Shown: in pieces, positions 1 to 6,737 of the stretch | Layout: every line of letters starts with the position of its first letter | Numbering within the stretch: position 1 is the stretch's first letter | NCBI GenBank assembly: GCA_021106755.1 | Contig: JAIOTM010000457.1 | Span: forward strand, 1 to 8,615 | Direction: 5' to 3' | DNA: 8,615 nt | Source: Candidatus Cloacimonadota bacterium | Lineage (GTDB): Bacteria; Cloacimonadota; Cloacimonadia; Cloacimonadales; JAIOQZ01 | The notes under the pieces: generated by a model | Told to the model about the DNA's origin: nothing | Database searches by the model: none | Seen by the model: only the letters and a program-made list of their open reading frames with translations | Translations under genes and position numbers: made by a program

Positions 1-281
1 CAAAGAAGATTGCCATCAAAATCTGTTTTGTACACAAAACCAAAGTTTTTACTTACATAATAAGTGTCATCCTGTTCGTAAATAAGACCATTTGCCACAA
101 TAATTATTCCGTCCTGTGTGTTGTAAATTGCCAGTGGTGTTAAGGTTGGAGACAGATATATTGAGAACAATGTATCTAATCCTAAATCGTAGTAATCAAA
201 ACTGGTTGTCCACGGGGTTGTTTGTGCAAAGCAAAGAATAGATAAAACTGCTATTATTGCGAATACTGTTACCTTTTTCAT
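1..281 (-). CDS. Secreted protein, N-terminal part (runs off the left edge)
   Basis: The frame is open from an ATG at 281-279 to the window edge, giving 93 residues with no stop. The start is supported by GGAGGTGAG immediately upstream of the ATG. Residues 1-19 form a signal peptide (MKKVTVFAIIAVLSILCFA) with a likely signal peptidase I cut before Gln20; the Cys17 context does not make a good lipobox. The mature part (TTPWTTSFDYYDLGLDTLF..., then DGIIIVANGLIYEQDDTYYV, YKTDFDGNLL) alternates short hydrophobic strands with aspartate/glycine turns. This resembles the repeated blades of secreted beta-propeller proteins, but no family can be named from this much. It lies 92 bases downstream of another secreted protein gene on the same strand, so the two may be co-expressed. 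Role unknown; it may carry a sorting tail like its neighbour, beyond the window. Confidence 0.8.
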   Translation of the reverse strand, partial: MKKVTVFAIIAVLSILCFAQTTPWTTSFDYYDLGLDTLFSIYLSPTLTPLAIYNTQDGIIIVANGLIYEQDDTYYVSKNFGFVYKTDFDGNLL

Positions 282-373
282 CTCACCTCCAACGTTGTTT
301 GCCTCTTCTGTGAAAAACATTGATTTTATCTTCTTTCGTGTCAAATAAAAATCGATTATTTTCAAGTTAAACC

Positions 374-2542
374 TTATTTTAGTAATGTCGCCTTCTGTAT
401 GGAAGTTTTCCCACCATACTTTAACTTAAAGAAATAGATACCACTCGAACCGGGTTGCCCGGAATTATCCTTTCCATCCCAGTTTACCTTGTGGCTACCA
501 GATTGCAGACGTTGATTTATCAATGTTTTTACTAATTGACCTTTTATGTTATATACGGTTAGCACGGTTAGTGATGGCTCTGTTAATGTAAACTCTATGG
601 TTGTTTCCGGGTTAAACGGGTTAGGGAAGTTGCTTTGCAATCCCGTTTCATAAATGTTTACATTATTATCGTTAGCTGTATCAATAGAAATATCCGCGTC
701 ATTGCGAGGTTCTATCTTGAAAGCACCGTAGCTGTATTCCACAACACCGGTAATCAATAACTGCTCACCAATTGTCGGGTTGTAGGAGTAGCTACCGTAA
801 TCATCTATAAGGCATACGCCGGAGCCATCATCGACTTGCCATTCACCGTAATCAAGAGTATCGGTGACTACCGCGTTATCAAGGGTAACAAGAACACCTT
901 CCCACTGTTCGTCAGACACATCACCCGAATAGAGCAACTCCTCAAGTGGCACTGTATCTGTACAAACAACGGTAACATCCTGAACATTAGCGATTGTTGT
1001 GCGATTGAATAACTCTGCGACAGAGCCTGTAACGAGTACAGAATCACCAACTGCGAGACGTGAGGGAGTTTCATCTATGTAGATACCGCTCCATGCACCT
1101 GTTCCATCCTGAATAAAGAAGAAATCATTAAATATCGCGGTGACAATACCGCCAGTGGTAACTGCCTCACCCATAAGTGGAGATTCACCGGAAGTTGCAT
1201 CGGTGTATTGAATCTCGTAGATTGTGTGCTCAGTAGGAATTCCCGGGATAGAATTGTCTCCGCCCGGGGTTCCATAGAGAATAAAACTTGCTTGCCAGCT
1301 TGATGGTAAGTTGTTATCCAGATTGTATGCGATAAGCTCCAGCGAAGAACCGCTGCCATTAGCCGCGGAAGGCCAGTCTCCAGTACTGGAGTATGCCACG
1401 GAGTCTATAACCACCCCAGAATTATCCGAGAGAATTATTGTTTCACCAGTGTTGTTGATAGCACCAGAGAAAGGACCTATAACATTGGTAATTCCGTAGT
1501 GAGCTATAAGCGAGTCAGGATTTCTCGCGATTACGAGGTAAGACTGAGCAGCAACTAAGGCACCAGCGGTAAACGTGTAGTTAAACGCACTGCTGAACTG
1601 CCAGTTAGTCAGATTCATCTCAATATCAAACGGGTTGTAAATCTCAACGTATTCAAAGTTATCATCACTACCAAGAGAGGTAGGTGGATTGTACATAATC
1701 TCGTTGATTACAATTCCCGAAGGTGTACCGCCGTCTGTAATTGAAAAAACTGCATCGCTGATGTCGGATACTAAGCCATCGTCAGTAGCAATTTGCATTT
1801 TATAGTTGCTACCGATTGGGATAGTTTGCGGAATCATCCAGACGTAGGTTCCGTTATCTGTAACGGATGAAGCGATGTTAGCGACAATCGCCTCGTTTTC
1901 CAGCAACTGTATATTAATTCCGACAGTACCGACATCGACAGTGTTCCAGGTGATGGAGTAAGAGTTGTCGATAGACCAGTTTTCACCACCGTTGGGAGTA
2001 ATAACTGTGATATCCGGATTTGCCACACCACCAATAATTGAGACATCATCTATTTGCAGATGATTCAAATCAGCAACGGTATTATGCACTGAGAAGATAA
2101 ATTCGGCATTATTGGAAGTATTATCGCATGTAACAACCTGAGTGTATTGAGTATAGGTTGCTGAATTGATTGCGATATAGGGGTTGTAAGTGCCATATCC
2201 ACTCCCTGTAGCCCGTTCATCGTAGATGTTGGTACGGATTTCTCCGTGCCCTCTCACCCAGAATGTGATAGTATAATCTGTTCCCTGAATGACTGAAAGG
2301 CTCTGAGTTGTAAATCGCTTGTGGGTAGCAATATCCCGTACTAATCGCACGGCAGAAAAATCGCTGTGTACATTGATGGAGTCCCGTACAACATCGCTCT
2401 GTGGAATATTGGATTTTATTCCGAACCAGCCATCGGGCAGTCCGCCTGTCCATTGTTCAAAGCCCGGATTGGGTGCGATATTCTGGGCGTGTAATCCGGC
2501 AATTGCCACAATACATAAAACTAAGAATAGAAAATGTTTCAT
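374..2542 (-). CDS. Large multidomain secreted protein with lamin-tail domain and type IX sorting tail
   Basis: 722 residues. Residues 1-19 are a signal peptide ending AGLHA before Gln20. Residues 20-172 (NPGFEQWTGGLPDGWFG at 24-41, ending IDDVSI) look like a carbohydrate-binding-type jelly roll. Residues 177-268 (ITVITPNGGENWSI...SYSITW...VFSIT) are an Ig-like domain of the Kre9/KNH type. Residues 276-420 (GIVINEIMYNPP..., FEYVEIYNP, DSVAY) match the lamin-tail domain. Residues 436-617 hold two successive OB-fold-like stretches (FFIQDGTGAWSGIYI; GEWQVDDGSGVCLID). Residues 633-722 form the sorting tail (SNFPNPFNPETTIEFTL, IKGQLVKTL, SGIYFFKLKYG). Proteins with this tail are exported to the periplasm and then across the outer membrane by type IX secretion in FCB bacteria. 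The start is set by AGGGGGA six bases before the ATG. No catalytic domain is visible, so an adhesive or glycan-binding surface role is inferred. The domain assignments are by eye; the tail and lamin-tail calls are the firmest. Confidence 0.88.
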   Translation of the reverse strand: MKHFLFLVLCIVAIAGLHAQNIAPNPGFEQWTGGLPDGWFGIKSNIPQSDVVRDSINVHSDFSAVRLVRDIATHKRFTTQSLSVIQGTDYTITFWVRGHGEIRTNIYDERATGSGYGTYNPYIAINSATYTQYTQVVTCDNTSNNAEFIFSVHNTVADLNHLQIDDVSIIGGVANPDITVITPNGGENWSIDNSYSITWNTVDVGTVGINIQLLENEAIVANIASSVTDNGTYVWMIPQTIPIGSNYKMQIATDDGLVSDISDAVFSITDGGTPSGIVINEIMYNPPTSLGSDDNFEYVEIYNPFDIEMNLTNWQFSSAFNYTFTAGALVAAQSYLVIARNPDSLIAHYGITNVIGPFSGAINNTGETIILSDNSGVVIDSVAYSSTGDWPSAANGSGSSLELIAYNLDNNLPSSWQASFILYGTPGGDNSIPGIPTEHTIYEIQYTDATSGESPLMGEAVTTGGIVTAIFNDFFFIQDGTGAWSGIYIDETPSRLAVGDSVLVTGSVAELFNRTTIANVQDVTVVCTDTVPLEELLYSGDVSDEQWEGVLVTLDNAVVTDTLDYGEWQVDDGSGVCLIDDYGSYSYNPTIGEQLLITGVVEYSYGAFKIEPRNDADISIDTANDNNVNIYETGLQSNFPNPFNPETTIEFTLTEPSLTVLTVYNIKGQLVKTLINQRLQSGSHKVNWDGKDNSGQPGSSGIYFFKLKYGGKTSIQKATLLK

Positions 2543-2602
2543 TTTGTCCCCCTGTGTTGTTTGTGTCTGAGAAGTAATTCAACCTGAATAGCGAAAGAAA
2601 TA

Positions 2603-2624
2603 AAGAGGAGCCGAAGCTCCTCTT
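2603..2624 (-). terminator. Rho-independent terminator of the ptb-rpiB-glyA operon
   Basis: A perfect 9-bp stem, read on the minus strand as AAGAGGAGC-TTCG-GCTCCTCTT. The TTCG makes an extra-stable UUCG tetraloop, and a T-rich tail (TATTTCTTT) follows. It starts 7 bases after the glyA stop codon, as expected for an intrinsic terminator, and separates the metabolic operon from the secreted protein gene on the same strand. Confidence 0.88.
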
Positions 2625-2631
2625 ATTGAAT

Positions 2632-3939
2632 CTATGCGTACTCTTTCAGTAATTCTTCGTACAACGGAAAGCCTGAGCAGAATTGCCGGACTTCTTCCTT
2701 AATTGCCGCCAGTTTCTCAACATCCCCGTAGTTATCAAAGACTCTTTTAATAAAGTCAGCGATAATTTTCATCTCAGCTTCTTTCATTCCACGGGTAGTA
2801 ATAGCAGGTGTGCCAAGGCGGATACCGGAAGCTACAAAAGGCTTGCGGGTGTCGAATGGTACAGTATTTTTATTGGCAGTGATTCCTGCTTTATCAAGAC
2901 TGCCTTCCATCTTCTTGCCAGAAGGTCCACCACTGTCTTCGGTACCGAGATCAACCAGCATAAGATGATTGTCGGTACCGCCCGAAACCAGCCGGAAGTC
3001 GTTTTCAGTTAAACGCTCTGCCAGTGCTGTAGCATTTTTTACAACTTGCTTCTGGTACATTTTGAACTCGTCGGTCATTGCTTCTTTAAATGCAACTGCT
3101 TTAGCAGCAATTATATGCATAAGTGGACCGCCCTGAATACCAGGAAACACCCATCCGTCAATTGTTTTTGCGAGTTCTTCGGTGCAGAGAATAAGTCCGC
3201 CGCGAGGACCACGTAAAGTTTTATGAGTAGTAGTAGTTACTACATCGGCGTAGGGTATTGGGTTTGGATGCAAACCAGTTGCCACGAGTCCTGCAATGTG
3301 TGCCATATCGACCACCAATTTAGCTCCAACTTCATCAGCTATTTTGCGGAATTCAGGGAAATCAATGAAGCGTGGGTAGGCACTGGCTCCGGTGAGAATC
3401 ATTTTAGGTTTCACTTCATGAGCCAGTTTGCGAATAACATTATAATCAAACATCTCTGTTTTTTTATCTACGCCATAGTGCACTATATTATAGAAAGCAC
3501 CAGAAAAACTGAGCGGATGCCCATGAGTAAGGTGTCCGCCATGTGATAACTCAAGACTGAGGACAGTATCTCCTGGTTCGAGCAACGCGAAATAAACACC
3601 CATATTTGCCTGAGAGCCGGAATGTGCCTGCACGTTAGCGTGTTCTGCTCCAAATAGTACTTTAGCCCGTTCAATAGCAAGCTGTTCGACATCATCGACA
3701 TGCTCGCAACCGCCATAATAGCGACCATAAAGTTTGTAGTTTATATTACCAGTTTTTTTGCTCCAGCGGTAAGGGTATCCTTCCGCGTACTTGTTAGTGA
3801 GAACTGAGCCGGCAGCTTCTAAAACTGCTTGTGATACCATATTCTCAGACGCGATAAGTTCCAGATTCTCAGCCTGTCGTTTCAGTTCACTGTACATCGC
3901 TTTAAAAACTTCGGGGTCCTGCTTCTTGATTTGCTTCAT
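2632..3939 (-). CDS. glyA: Serine hydroxymethyltransferase with an unusual active-site insertion
   Basis: 435 residues. It interconverts serine + tetrahydrofolate and glycine + 5,10-methylene-tetrahydrofolate (PLP enzyme, cytoplasmic homodimer/tetramer), supplying one-carbon units. Family landmarks: ELIASEN (27-33), NKYAEGYP (49-56) with active-site Tyr51 and Glu53, YYGGCEHVD (74-82), HSGSQANM (106-113), DMAHIAGL (211-218), the PLP-binding [14 protein letters not shown] with Schiff-base Lys240, FPGIQGGP, and substrate-carboxylate Arg374 in SGIRLGTPA. Bacterial homologues are about 415-420 residues. The extra length comes mainly from residues 57-73, where a typical three-residue GKR is replaced by 17 residues. 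The ATG lies two bases after the rpiB stop, and its ribosome site (GAGAGG) is inside the end of rpiB, so translation is probably coupled. It is the last gene of the operon. The identity is secure. Confidence 0.98.
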   Translation of the reverse strand: MKQIKKQDPEVFKAMYSELKRQAENLELIASENMVSQAVLEAAGSVLTNKYAEGYPYRWSKKTGNINYKLYGRYYGGCEHVDDVEQLAIERAKVLFGAEHANVQAHSGSQANMGVYFALLEPGDTVLSLELSHGGHLTHGHPLSFSGAFYNIVHYGVDKKTEMFDYNVIRKLAHEVKPKMILTGASAYPRFIDFPEFRKIADEVGAKLVVDMAHIAGLVATGLHPNPIPYADVVTTTTHKTLRGPRGGLILCTEELAKTIDGWVFPGIQGGPLMHIIAAKAVAFKEAMTDEFKMYQKQVVKNATALAERLTENDFRLVSGGTDNHLMLVDLGTEDSGGPSGKKMEGSLDKAGITANKNTVPFDTRKPFVASGIRLGTPAITTRGMKEAEMKIIADFIKRVFDNYGDVEKLAAIKEEVRQFCSGFPLYEELLKEYA

Positions 3940-3941
3940 AG

Positions 3942-4379
3942 CTACCTCTCTTCGTATTGTTTTATTATATTGAGTCTGTTTTGATGTCGTCCGCCTTCAA
4001 ACGGCTCATTCAGCCACGTTTCGGCAATGTCGAACGCGAAGTGCTCCGACATAAAACGACCAGGTAACACCAGCACATTAGCGTTGTTATGACGGCGGGA
4101 GAGCAACGCAAAATCTTTGTTAGTACACAGTGCCGCCCGGATACCTTTTACTTTATTTGCAGTAATACTCATTCCTACCCCTGCTCCGCAGATAAGAATA
4201 CCATATTCAAAATCACCATTCGCGACTGCTTCCGCAGCTTTGAATCCGAAATCCGGATAGTCCACCGAAGTTGTGTTATATGTACCAAAATCAAAGATTT
4301 CATGCTTATTCTGTAAGCGTTCTCGTAGTTTTTCCTTCAAATCAAAACCGGCGTGATCACTCGCTATTGCTATTTTCAT
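3942..4379 (-). CDS. rpiB: Ribose-5-phosphate isomerase B
   Basis: 145 residues, the usual RpiB length. It interconverts ribose 5-phosphate and ribulose 5-phosphate in the non-oxidative pentose phosphate pathway (cytoplasmic dimer). Recognised from [11 protein letters not shown] (5-15), TTSVDYPDF (36-44), the active-site loop [17 protein letters not shown] (60-76) with the presumed catalytic Cys64 and its anion-hole glycines, [10 protein letters not shown] (94-103) carrying the ring-opening His97, and [10 protein letters not shown] (127-136) near the C-terminus. No key residue is missing. The ribosome site GAGGAAA overlaps the TGA stop of the upstream acyltransferase gene, with a 7-base gap, and only two bases separate its own stop from glyA. 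rpiB next to glyA is also seen in Bacillus (ywlF near glyA), so this pairing is an old one. Some RpiB relatives act on other sugar phosphates (e.g. allose or galactose 6-phosphate); nothing here suggests that. Confidence 0.96.
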   Translation of the reverse strand: MKIAIASDHAGFDLKEKLRERLQNKHEIFDFGTYNTTSVDYPDFGFKAAEAVANGDFEYGILICGAGVGMSITANKVKGIRAALCTNKDFALLSRRHNNANVLVLPGRFMSEHFAFDIAETWLNEPFEGGRHQNRLNIIKQYEER

Positions 4380-4386
4380 GGTTTCC

Positions 4387-5292
4387 TCATTCCGCCATTA
4401 ACGCGCCGAGAGCGAGTGAATAAAGCTTGGTCTGGGTATTGTCACCTCTGGATGAGAGAATCGCTGGTTTCCGTGCTCCGGTTACGACCGCCGCCAACTC
4501 CGCCCGGGCAATTTTTGTAACTGTTTTGTAGAAAACGTTTCCTGATTCGATATCTGAGAAAAGCAGACAGTCAGCGTCTCCCGCAACTTCGCTGCGGATT
4601 TTTTTTACACGTACAGAATCCATGTCAATAGCAGTATCAAGGGCTAATGGTCCATCAATTATTCCGCCCTTAATCTGACCACGTTCCGACATTTTCGACA
4701 ATATCGCGGCATCCACACATGAACGCATTTTAGGGTTCGCTTTTTCAGTAGCAGTAATAACCGCGAGCTTAGGTTTTTCTACGCCAATACTAATGGCAGC
4801 ATTGATAAGTCCCTGAGCAATAATTATTTTCTGTTTCAAGTCCGGTTTTGGAATAATTGCTACATCGCCGATTACCAATAATTTATGGTAATTAGGAGAT
4901 TCTACAACCGCTACGTGTGTCAGGATTGCTCCCGGATTCATAAGACCACTCTCTTTATGAATAAGCGCACGCATATATTTATCAGTACTAATCAATCCTT
5001 TCATAATAAGATCGGCTTTGCCTGCGTTTACAAGTGCTACCGAAGCATATCCCGAAGCTGCTTCATTCGGCTCGTGAATTATTTCAAATTTACTGGGGTC
5101 ACAGTTTATCTCACCGCAGATTTTCTCAATTTCTGCCTTGTCCCCAACTATTGTTGCGTCAACTATTCCCATGTCAACGGCTTGACTCACCGCGTTCAAA
5201 GTGTGGGTATCTTGCCCATACGCGACAACAACCCTCTTATGAGGTCTTTCCCGGGCAAGAGTAATTATTTCTTTCAGGCTTTTAATCTGCAT
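4387..5292 (-). CDS. ptb: Phosphate butyryltransferase (phosphate acetyl/butyryltransferase family)
   Basis: 301 residues, typical for Ptb. Such enzymes exchange CoA of butyryl-CoA (or branched-chain acyl-CoAs) for phosphate. The acyl phosphate is then normally used by a butyrate or acetate kinase to make ATP, in cytoplasmic fermentation. Visible family features: KADLIMKGLISTDKYMRALI (92-111), MNPGAILTHVAV (118-129), the middle region KANPKMRSCVDAA (184-196), GPLALDTAID (214-223), DIESGNVFYK (247-256) and the C-terminal PAILSSRGDNTQTKLYSLALG (277-297). The start is fixed by GGAGGAAA five bases before the ATG. It is the first gene of a tight operon with rpiB and glyA. No kinase partner lies in this window, which is unusual because ptb often sits beside buk. 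Substrate (butyryl, isobutyryl or acetyl) cannot be told from sequence. A phosphate acetyltransferase is the alternative, but length and the STDKYMRALIHKE region favour Ptb. Confidence 0.92.
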   Translation of the reverse strand: MQIKSLKEIITLARERPHKRVVVAYGQDTHTLNAVSQAVDMGIVDATIVGDKAEIEKICGEINCDPSKFEIIHEPNEAASGYASVALVNAGKADLIMKGLISTDKYMRALIHKESGLMNPGAILTHVAVVESPNYHKLLVIGDVAIIPKPDLKQKIIIAQGLINAAISIGVEKPKLAVITATEKANPKMRSCVDAAILSKMSERGQIKGGIIDGPLALDTAIDMDSVRVKKIRSEVAGDADCLLFSDIESGNVFYKTVTKIARAELAAVVTGARKPAILSSRGDNTQTKLYSLALGALMAE

Positions 5293-5352
5293 TTATTTCC
5301 TCCACGAAATCATATTTTATTTCATTTCAAAACTCAAGGTACGCGATTGGAA

Positions 5353-5358
5353 TGTCAA
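5353..5358 (-). promoter_or_regulatory. Candidate -35 element of the ptb-rpiB-glyA operon
   Basis: On the minus strand TTGACA ends 60 bases before the ptb ATG and 21 bases beyond the end of repeat copy A. After a 17-base spacer comes GAGTTTTG, which matches the Bacteroidetes-type -7 box TAnnTTTG at five of six fixed bases but is not a TATAAT. Similar TTGACA sequences lie 54-58 bases before two other minus-strand genes here, which supports a promoter role. A second possibility is TTGAGT-17-TATGAT (5337-5309), but it would leave a leader of only about ten bases. Confidence 0.4.
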
Positions 5359-5379
5359 GAAATATGTATGGAATAAATG

Positions 5380-5507
5380 GGATACCCCCATTTTTCCAAG
5401 AAGATTTGGTTATGTTGTTTTCACATTCAATGCTGCACTTCACATCTGAATAAAACATCCAGAAAGTCAGAGTATATTTTGCCAGATTTCGGGTTCGGAA
5501 GGTAAGA
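5380..5507 (-). repeat. Dispersed ~127-bp repeat, copy A (upstream of ptb operon)
   Basis: Read on the minus strand, this segment aligns over its whole length with 8285-8410 on the plus strand. Shared blocks in order: TCTTAC, AACCCGAAATCTG, CAAAATATA, TCTGACTT, TTCAGATG, AAGTGCA, AAAACAACATAACCAAA, GAAAAATGG and GGTATCC, with only small gaps and base changes between them. By hand alignment about three quarters of positions agree. It ends 87 bases before the ptb start codon and is followed by TTGACA 21 bases later. No open frame is conserved between the copies, and the ends are not inverted repeats, so it does not look like a transposon. Confidence 0.78.
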
Positions 5508-5587
5508 ACACGCCGTCACCAAACTTTTTTTGTCCTCATAAAAAGATAGCTGTCACTTTTATAATCCCGTCCACAAGCAGTAACTTA

Positions 5588-5609
5588 GTGTTTTCTAAGA
5601 CGAAAACAC
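5588..5609. repeat. Inverted repeat, 8-bp arms
   Basis: GTGTTTTC and GAAAACAC form a perfect 8-bp stem around the six-base loop TAAGAC. CTTAG/CTAAG (5584-5599) can form an alternative stem on the left side. On the plus strand it is followed by CTTATTTG, too few consecutive Ts for a confident terminator. It could be an operator or a weak terminator. Confidence 0.45.
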
Positions 5610-5637
5610 CTTATTTGACAAAATATTCATCTGATTT

Positions 5638-5653
5638 GCTTTTTGAAAAAAGC
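5638..5653. repeat. Inverted repeat, 7-bp arms
   Basis: GCTTTTT and AAAAAGC are perfect inverted copies separated by two bases (as RNA, a 6-bp stem with loop TGAA). It is the second of three small dyads spaced within 96 bases. Confidence 0.35.
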
Positions 5654-5666
5654 CTGAAGAGTAAAC

Positions 5667-5683
5667 CTTTTACTGTGTAAAAG
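5667..5683. repeat. Inverted repeat, operator-like, 7-bp arms
   Basis: CTTTTAC-TGT-GTAAAAG is a perfect 17-bp interrupted palindrome. Its size and three-base centre are like binding sites of dimeric regulators, but no matching regulator is in the window. It is about 400 bases from fetA and from ptb, so its target is unclear. Confidence 0.35.
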
Positions 5684-6046
5684 ATTCACCTACAAAAAAA
5701 CTTTTGGATCAGCAGATAAAGCCACGAAACAATCTGAGTAAGAAATCCGATTATTCATAATCTATCCGCTAGAACTACCGCTTTTGCTATCACTTAAATA
5801 GCACAAACATCTCCATTGTGGGGATATGGGTGATTAGCCAACTGCATCAGACAGAGATGAGAGAGTAGTGAGAAAACCTCAAAATCCAATTATCAAATAG
5901 CTACAACCATGTAATATATTAGAATATAGTCGGTGAACCAGTTTATCTATGTGGTTTTTCGGGAGATGCTTATTACGAAAGAATTTCAGCCGACAACCAC
6001 GGATGGGATTGAAAAAGGCACAAAATTGGTTCAATTACAAAAAGCC

Positions 6047-6075
6047 TTGCCTAATTTTCTCTCGAAATACTTTTG
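6047..6075 (+). promoter_or_regulatory. fetA: Candidate Bacteroidetes-type promoter of fetAB, possibly giving a leaderless mRNA
   Basis: TACTTTTG at 6068-6075 matches the -7 consensus TAnnTTTG exactly, and a TTG at 6047-6049 lies 21 bases upstream of its start, close to the known -33 spacing. The fetA ATG begins five bases after the -7 box, about where transcription would start. No Shine-Dalgarno sequence precedes this ATG, unlike the other genes in the window, so a leaderless or nearly leaderless transcript would explain the layout. The box could also be chance in AT-rich DNA. Confidence 0.4.
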
Positions 6076-6080
6076 CCCTC

Positions 6081-6737
6081 ATGACTGAATCATTATTTTC
6101 ACTCAATATTAAACGTCTTTATCACGAAAACATCGAGCTTTGCGGTGCTTTTCAAATCGACATCCCGACCGGAAGTAAAACTGTTATTACCGGGGATACC
6201 GGTTGTGGAAAAACCTCATTACTGCAACTTTTTAATCGCATGAACGAACATTATGATGGAACGATTCTCTTCCATGGGCAGAAGATTATGACTTTGCCAA
6301 TTGCAGAGCTTCGGCATAAAGTTATTCAGTTAATGCAGGAAGTTTTTCTCGGCGAAGAAAAAGTTGAAGCAGCCCTTCGTTACCCGTTTACTTTTCACAT
6401 CAATCAAAATCGTAAGCTGGATGAAAAATTATTGAAAATACTCATGGAACAATTGCGTTTGCCTGAAACAATCCTGAAACGAAACATTGGCGAGCTTTCA
6501 GGTGGCGAGAAACAGCGGCTCGCAGTAATCAGGGCACTGTTACTTGAGCCAGATATCCTTCTGTTAGATGAACCATCTTCCGCGTTAGATCAGAACGTTT
6601 CCAGCTTGATGCTGGATTTTCTATTATCCTGTAACCTGTGCACTATCATTTGTGTTAGTCACGACCCTCGCTGGATTGAAAGGTTTCCCCGCAATCTGCA
6701 TATCAAAAATCGAACAGTTATTGAGAAGAAGGTATAA
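6081..6737 (+). CDS. fetA: ABC transporter ATPase of the FetA (YbbL) type, iron export
   Basis: 218 residues from the chosen ATG. This cytoplasmic ATPase powers the membrane partner FetB encoded next; in E. coli FetAB exports iron and protects against oxidative stress. Motifs: Walker A GDTGCGKT (38-45), Q-loop Gln86 in QLMQEVFLGE, signature LSGGEKQR (139-146), Walker B DILLLDEP (158-165), D-loop SALD (167-170) and H-loop His194 in CVSHDP. The stretch LPETILKRNIGELSGGEKQR is close to that of E. coli FetA. The same frame is open upstream to an ATG at 5949, but those 44 codons look non-coding and FetA proteins begin near the chosen Met. No ribosome site precedes 6081 (see the promoter entry). 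The stop overlaps the fetB start (TAATG), a sign of translational coupling. All ATPase residues are present, so this half appears functional; the substrate is inferred from the partner. Confidence 0.88.
   Translation: MTESLFSLNIKRLYHENIELCGAFQIDIPTGSKTVITGDTGCGKTSLLQLFNRMNEHYDGTILFHGQKIMTLPIAELRHKVIQLMQEVFLGEEKVEAALRYPFTFHINQNRKLDEKLLKILMEQLRLPETILKRNIGELSGGEKQRLAVIRALLLEPDILLLDEPSSALDQNVSSLMLDFLLSCNLCTIICVSHDPRWIERFPRNLHIKNRTVIEKKV

Larger units (their letters stand above)
5293..6080. other. Long intergenic region between the ptb operon and fetAB
   Basis: About 790 bases between divergently transcribed genes with no convincing gene. From left to right it holds: promoter-like TTGACA for ptb (5353-5358, minus); repeat copy A (5380-5507); three small inverted repeats between 5588 and 5683; an AT-rich stretch (5690-5930) in which I see nothing definite; a weak 40-codon open frame (5966-6088) overlapping the start of fetA; and a promoter-like pair (6047-6075) touching fetA. 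No tRNA, rRNA or transposase remnant was recognised. Confidence 0.6.

Noticed and set aside
5309..5337. TTGAGT-17 bases-TATGAT promoter for ptb (minus)
   Set aside because: It looks good by E. coli rules but would start the transcript about ten bases before the ATG, with the ribosome site at its very 5' end; kept only as an alternative.
4885..5376. A 163-codon plus-strand frame opposite ptb
   Set aside because: It lies antisense to a well-supported enzyme gene, is cysteine/histidine-rich without a recognisable motif, and has no family resemblance.
5612..5705. A third, degenerate copy of the repeat on the plus strand
   Set aside because: An 11-base match (TGACAAAATAT) and a later AAAACTTTTG at similar distance exist, but the sequence between does not align beyond what AT-rich DNA gives by chance.
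5949..6080. Upstream extension of fetA to an ATG at 5949
   Set aside because: The extra 44 residues have no resemblance to FetA N-termini, lack a ribosome site, and homologues start near the Met at 6081.
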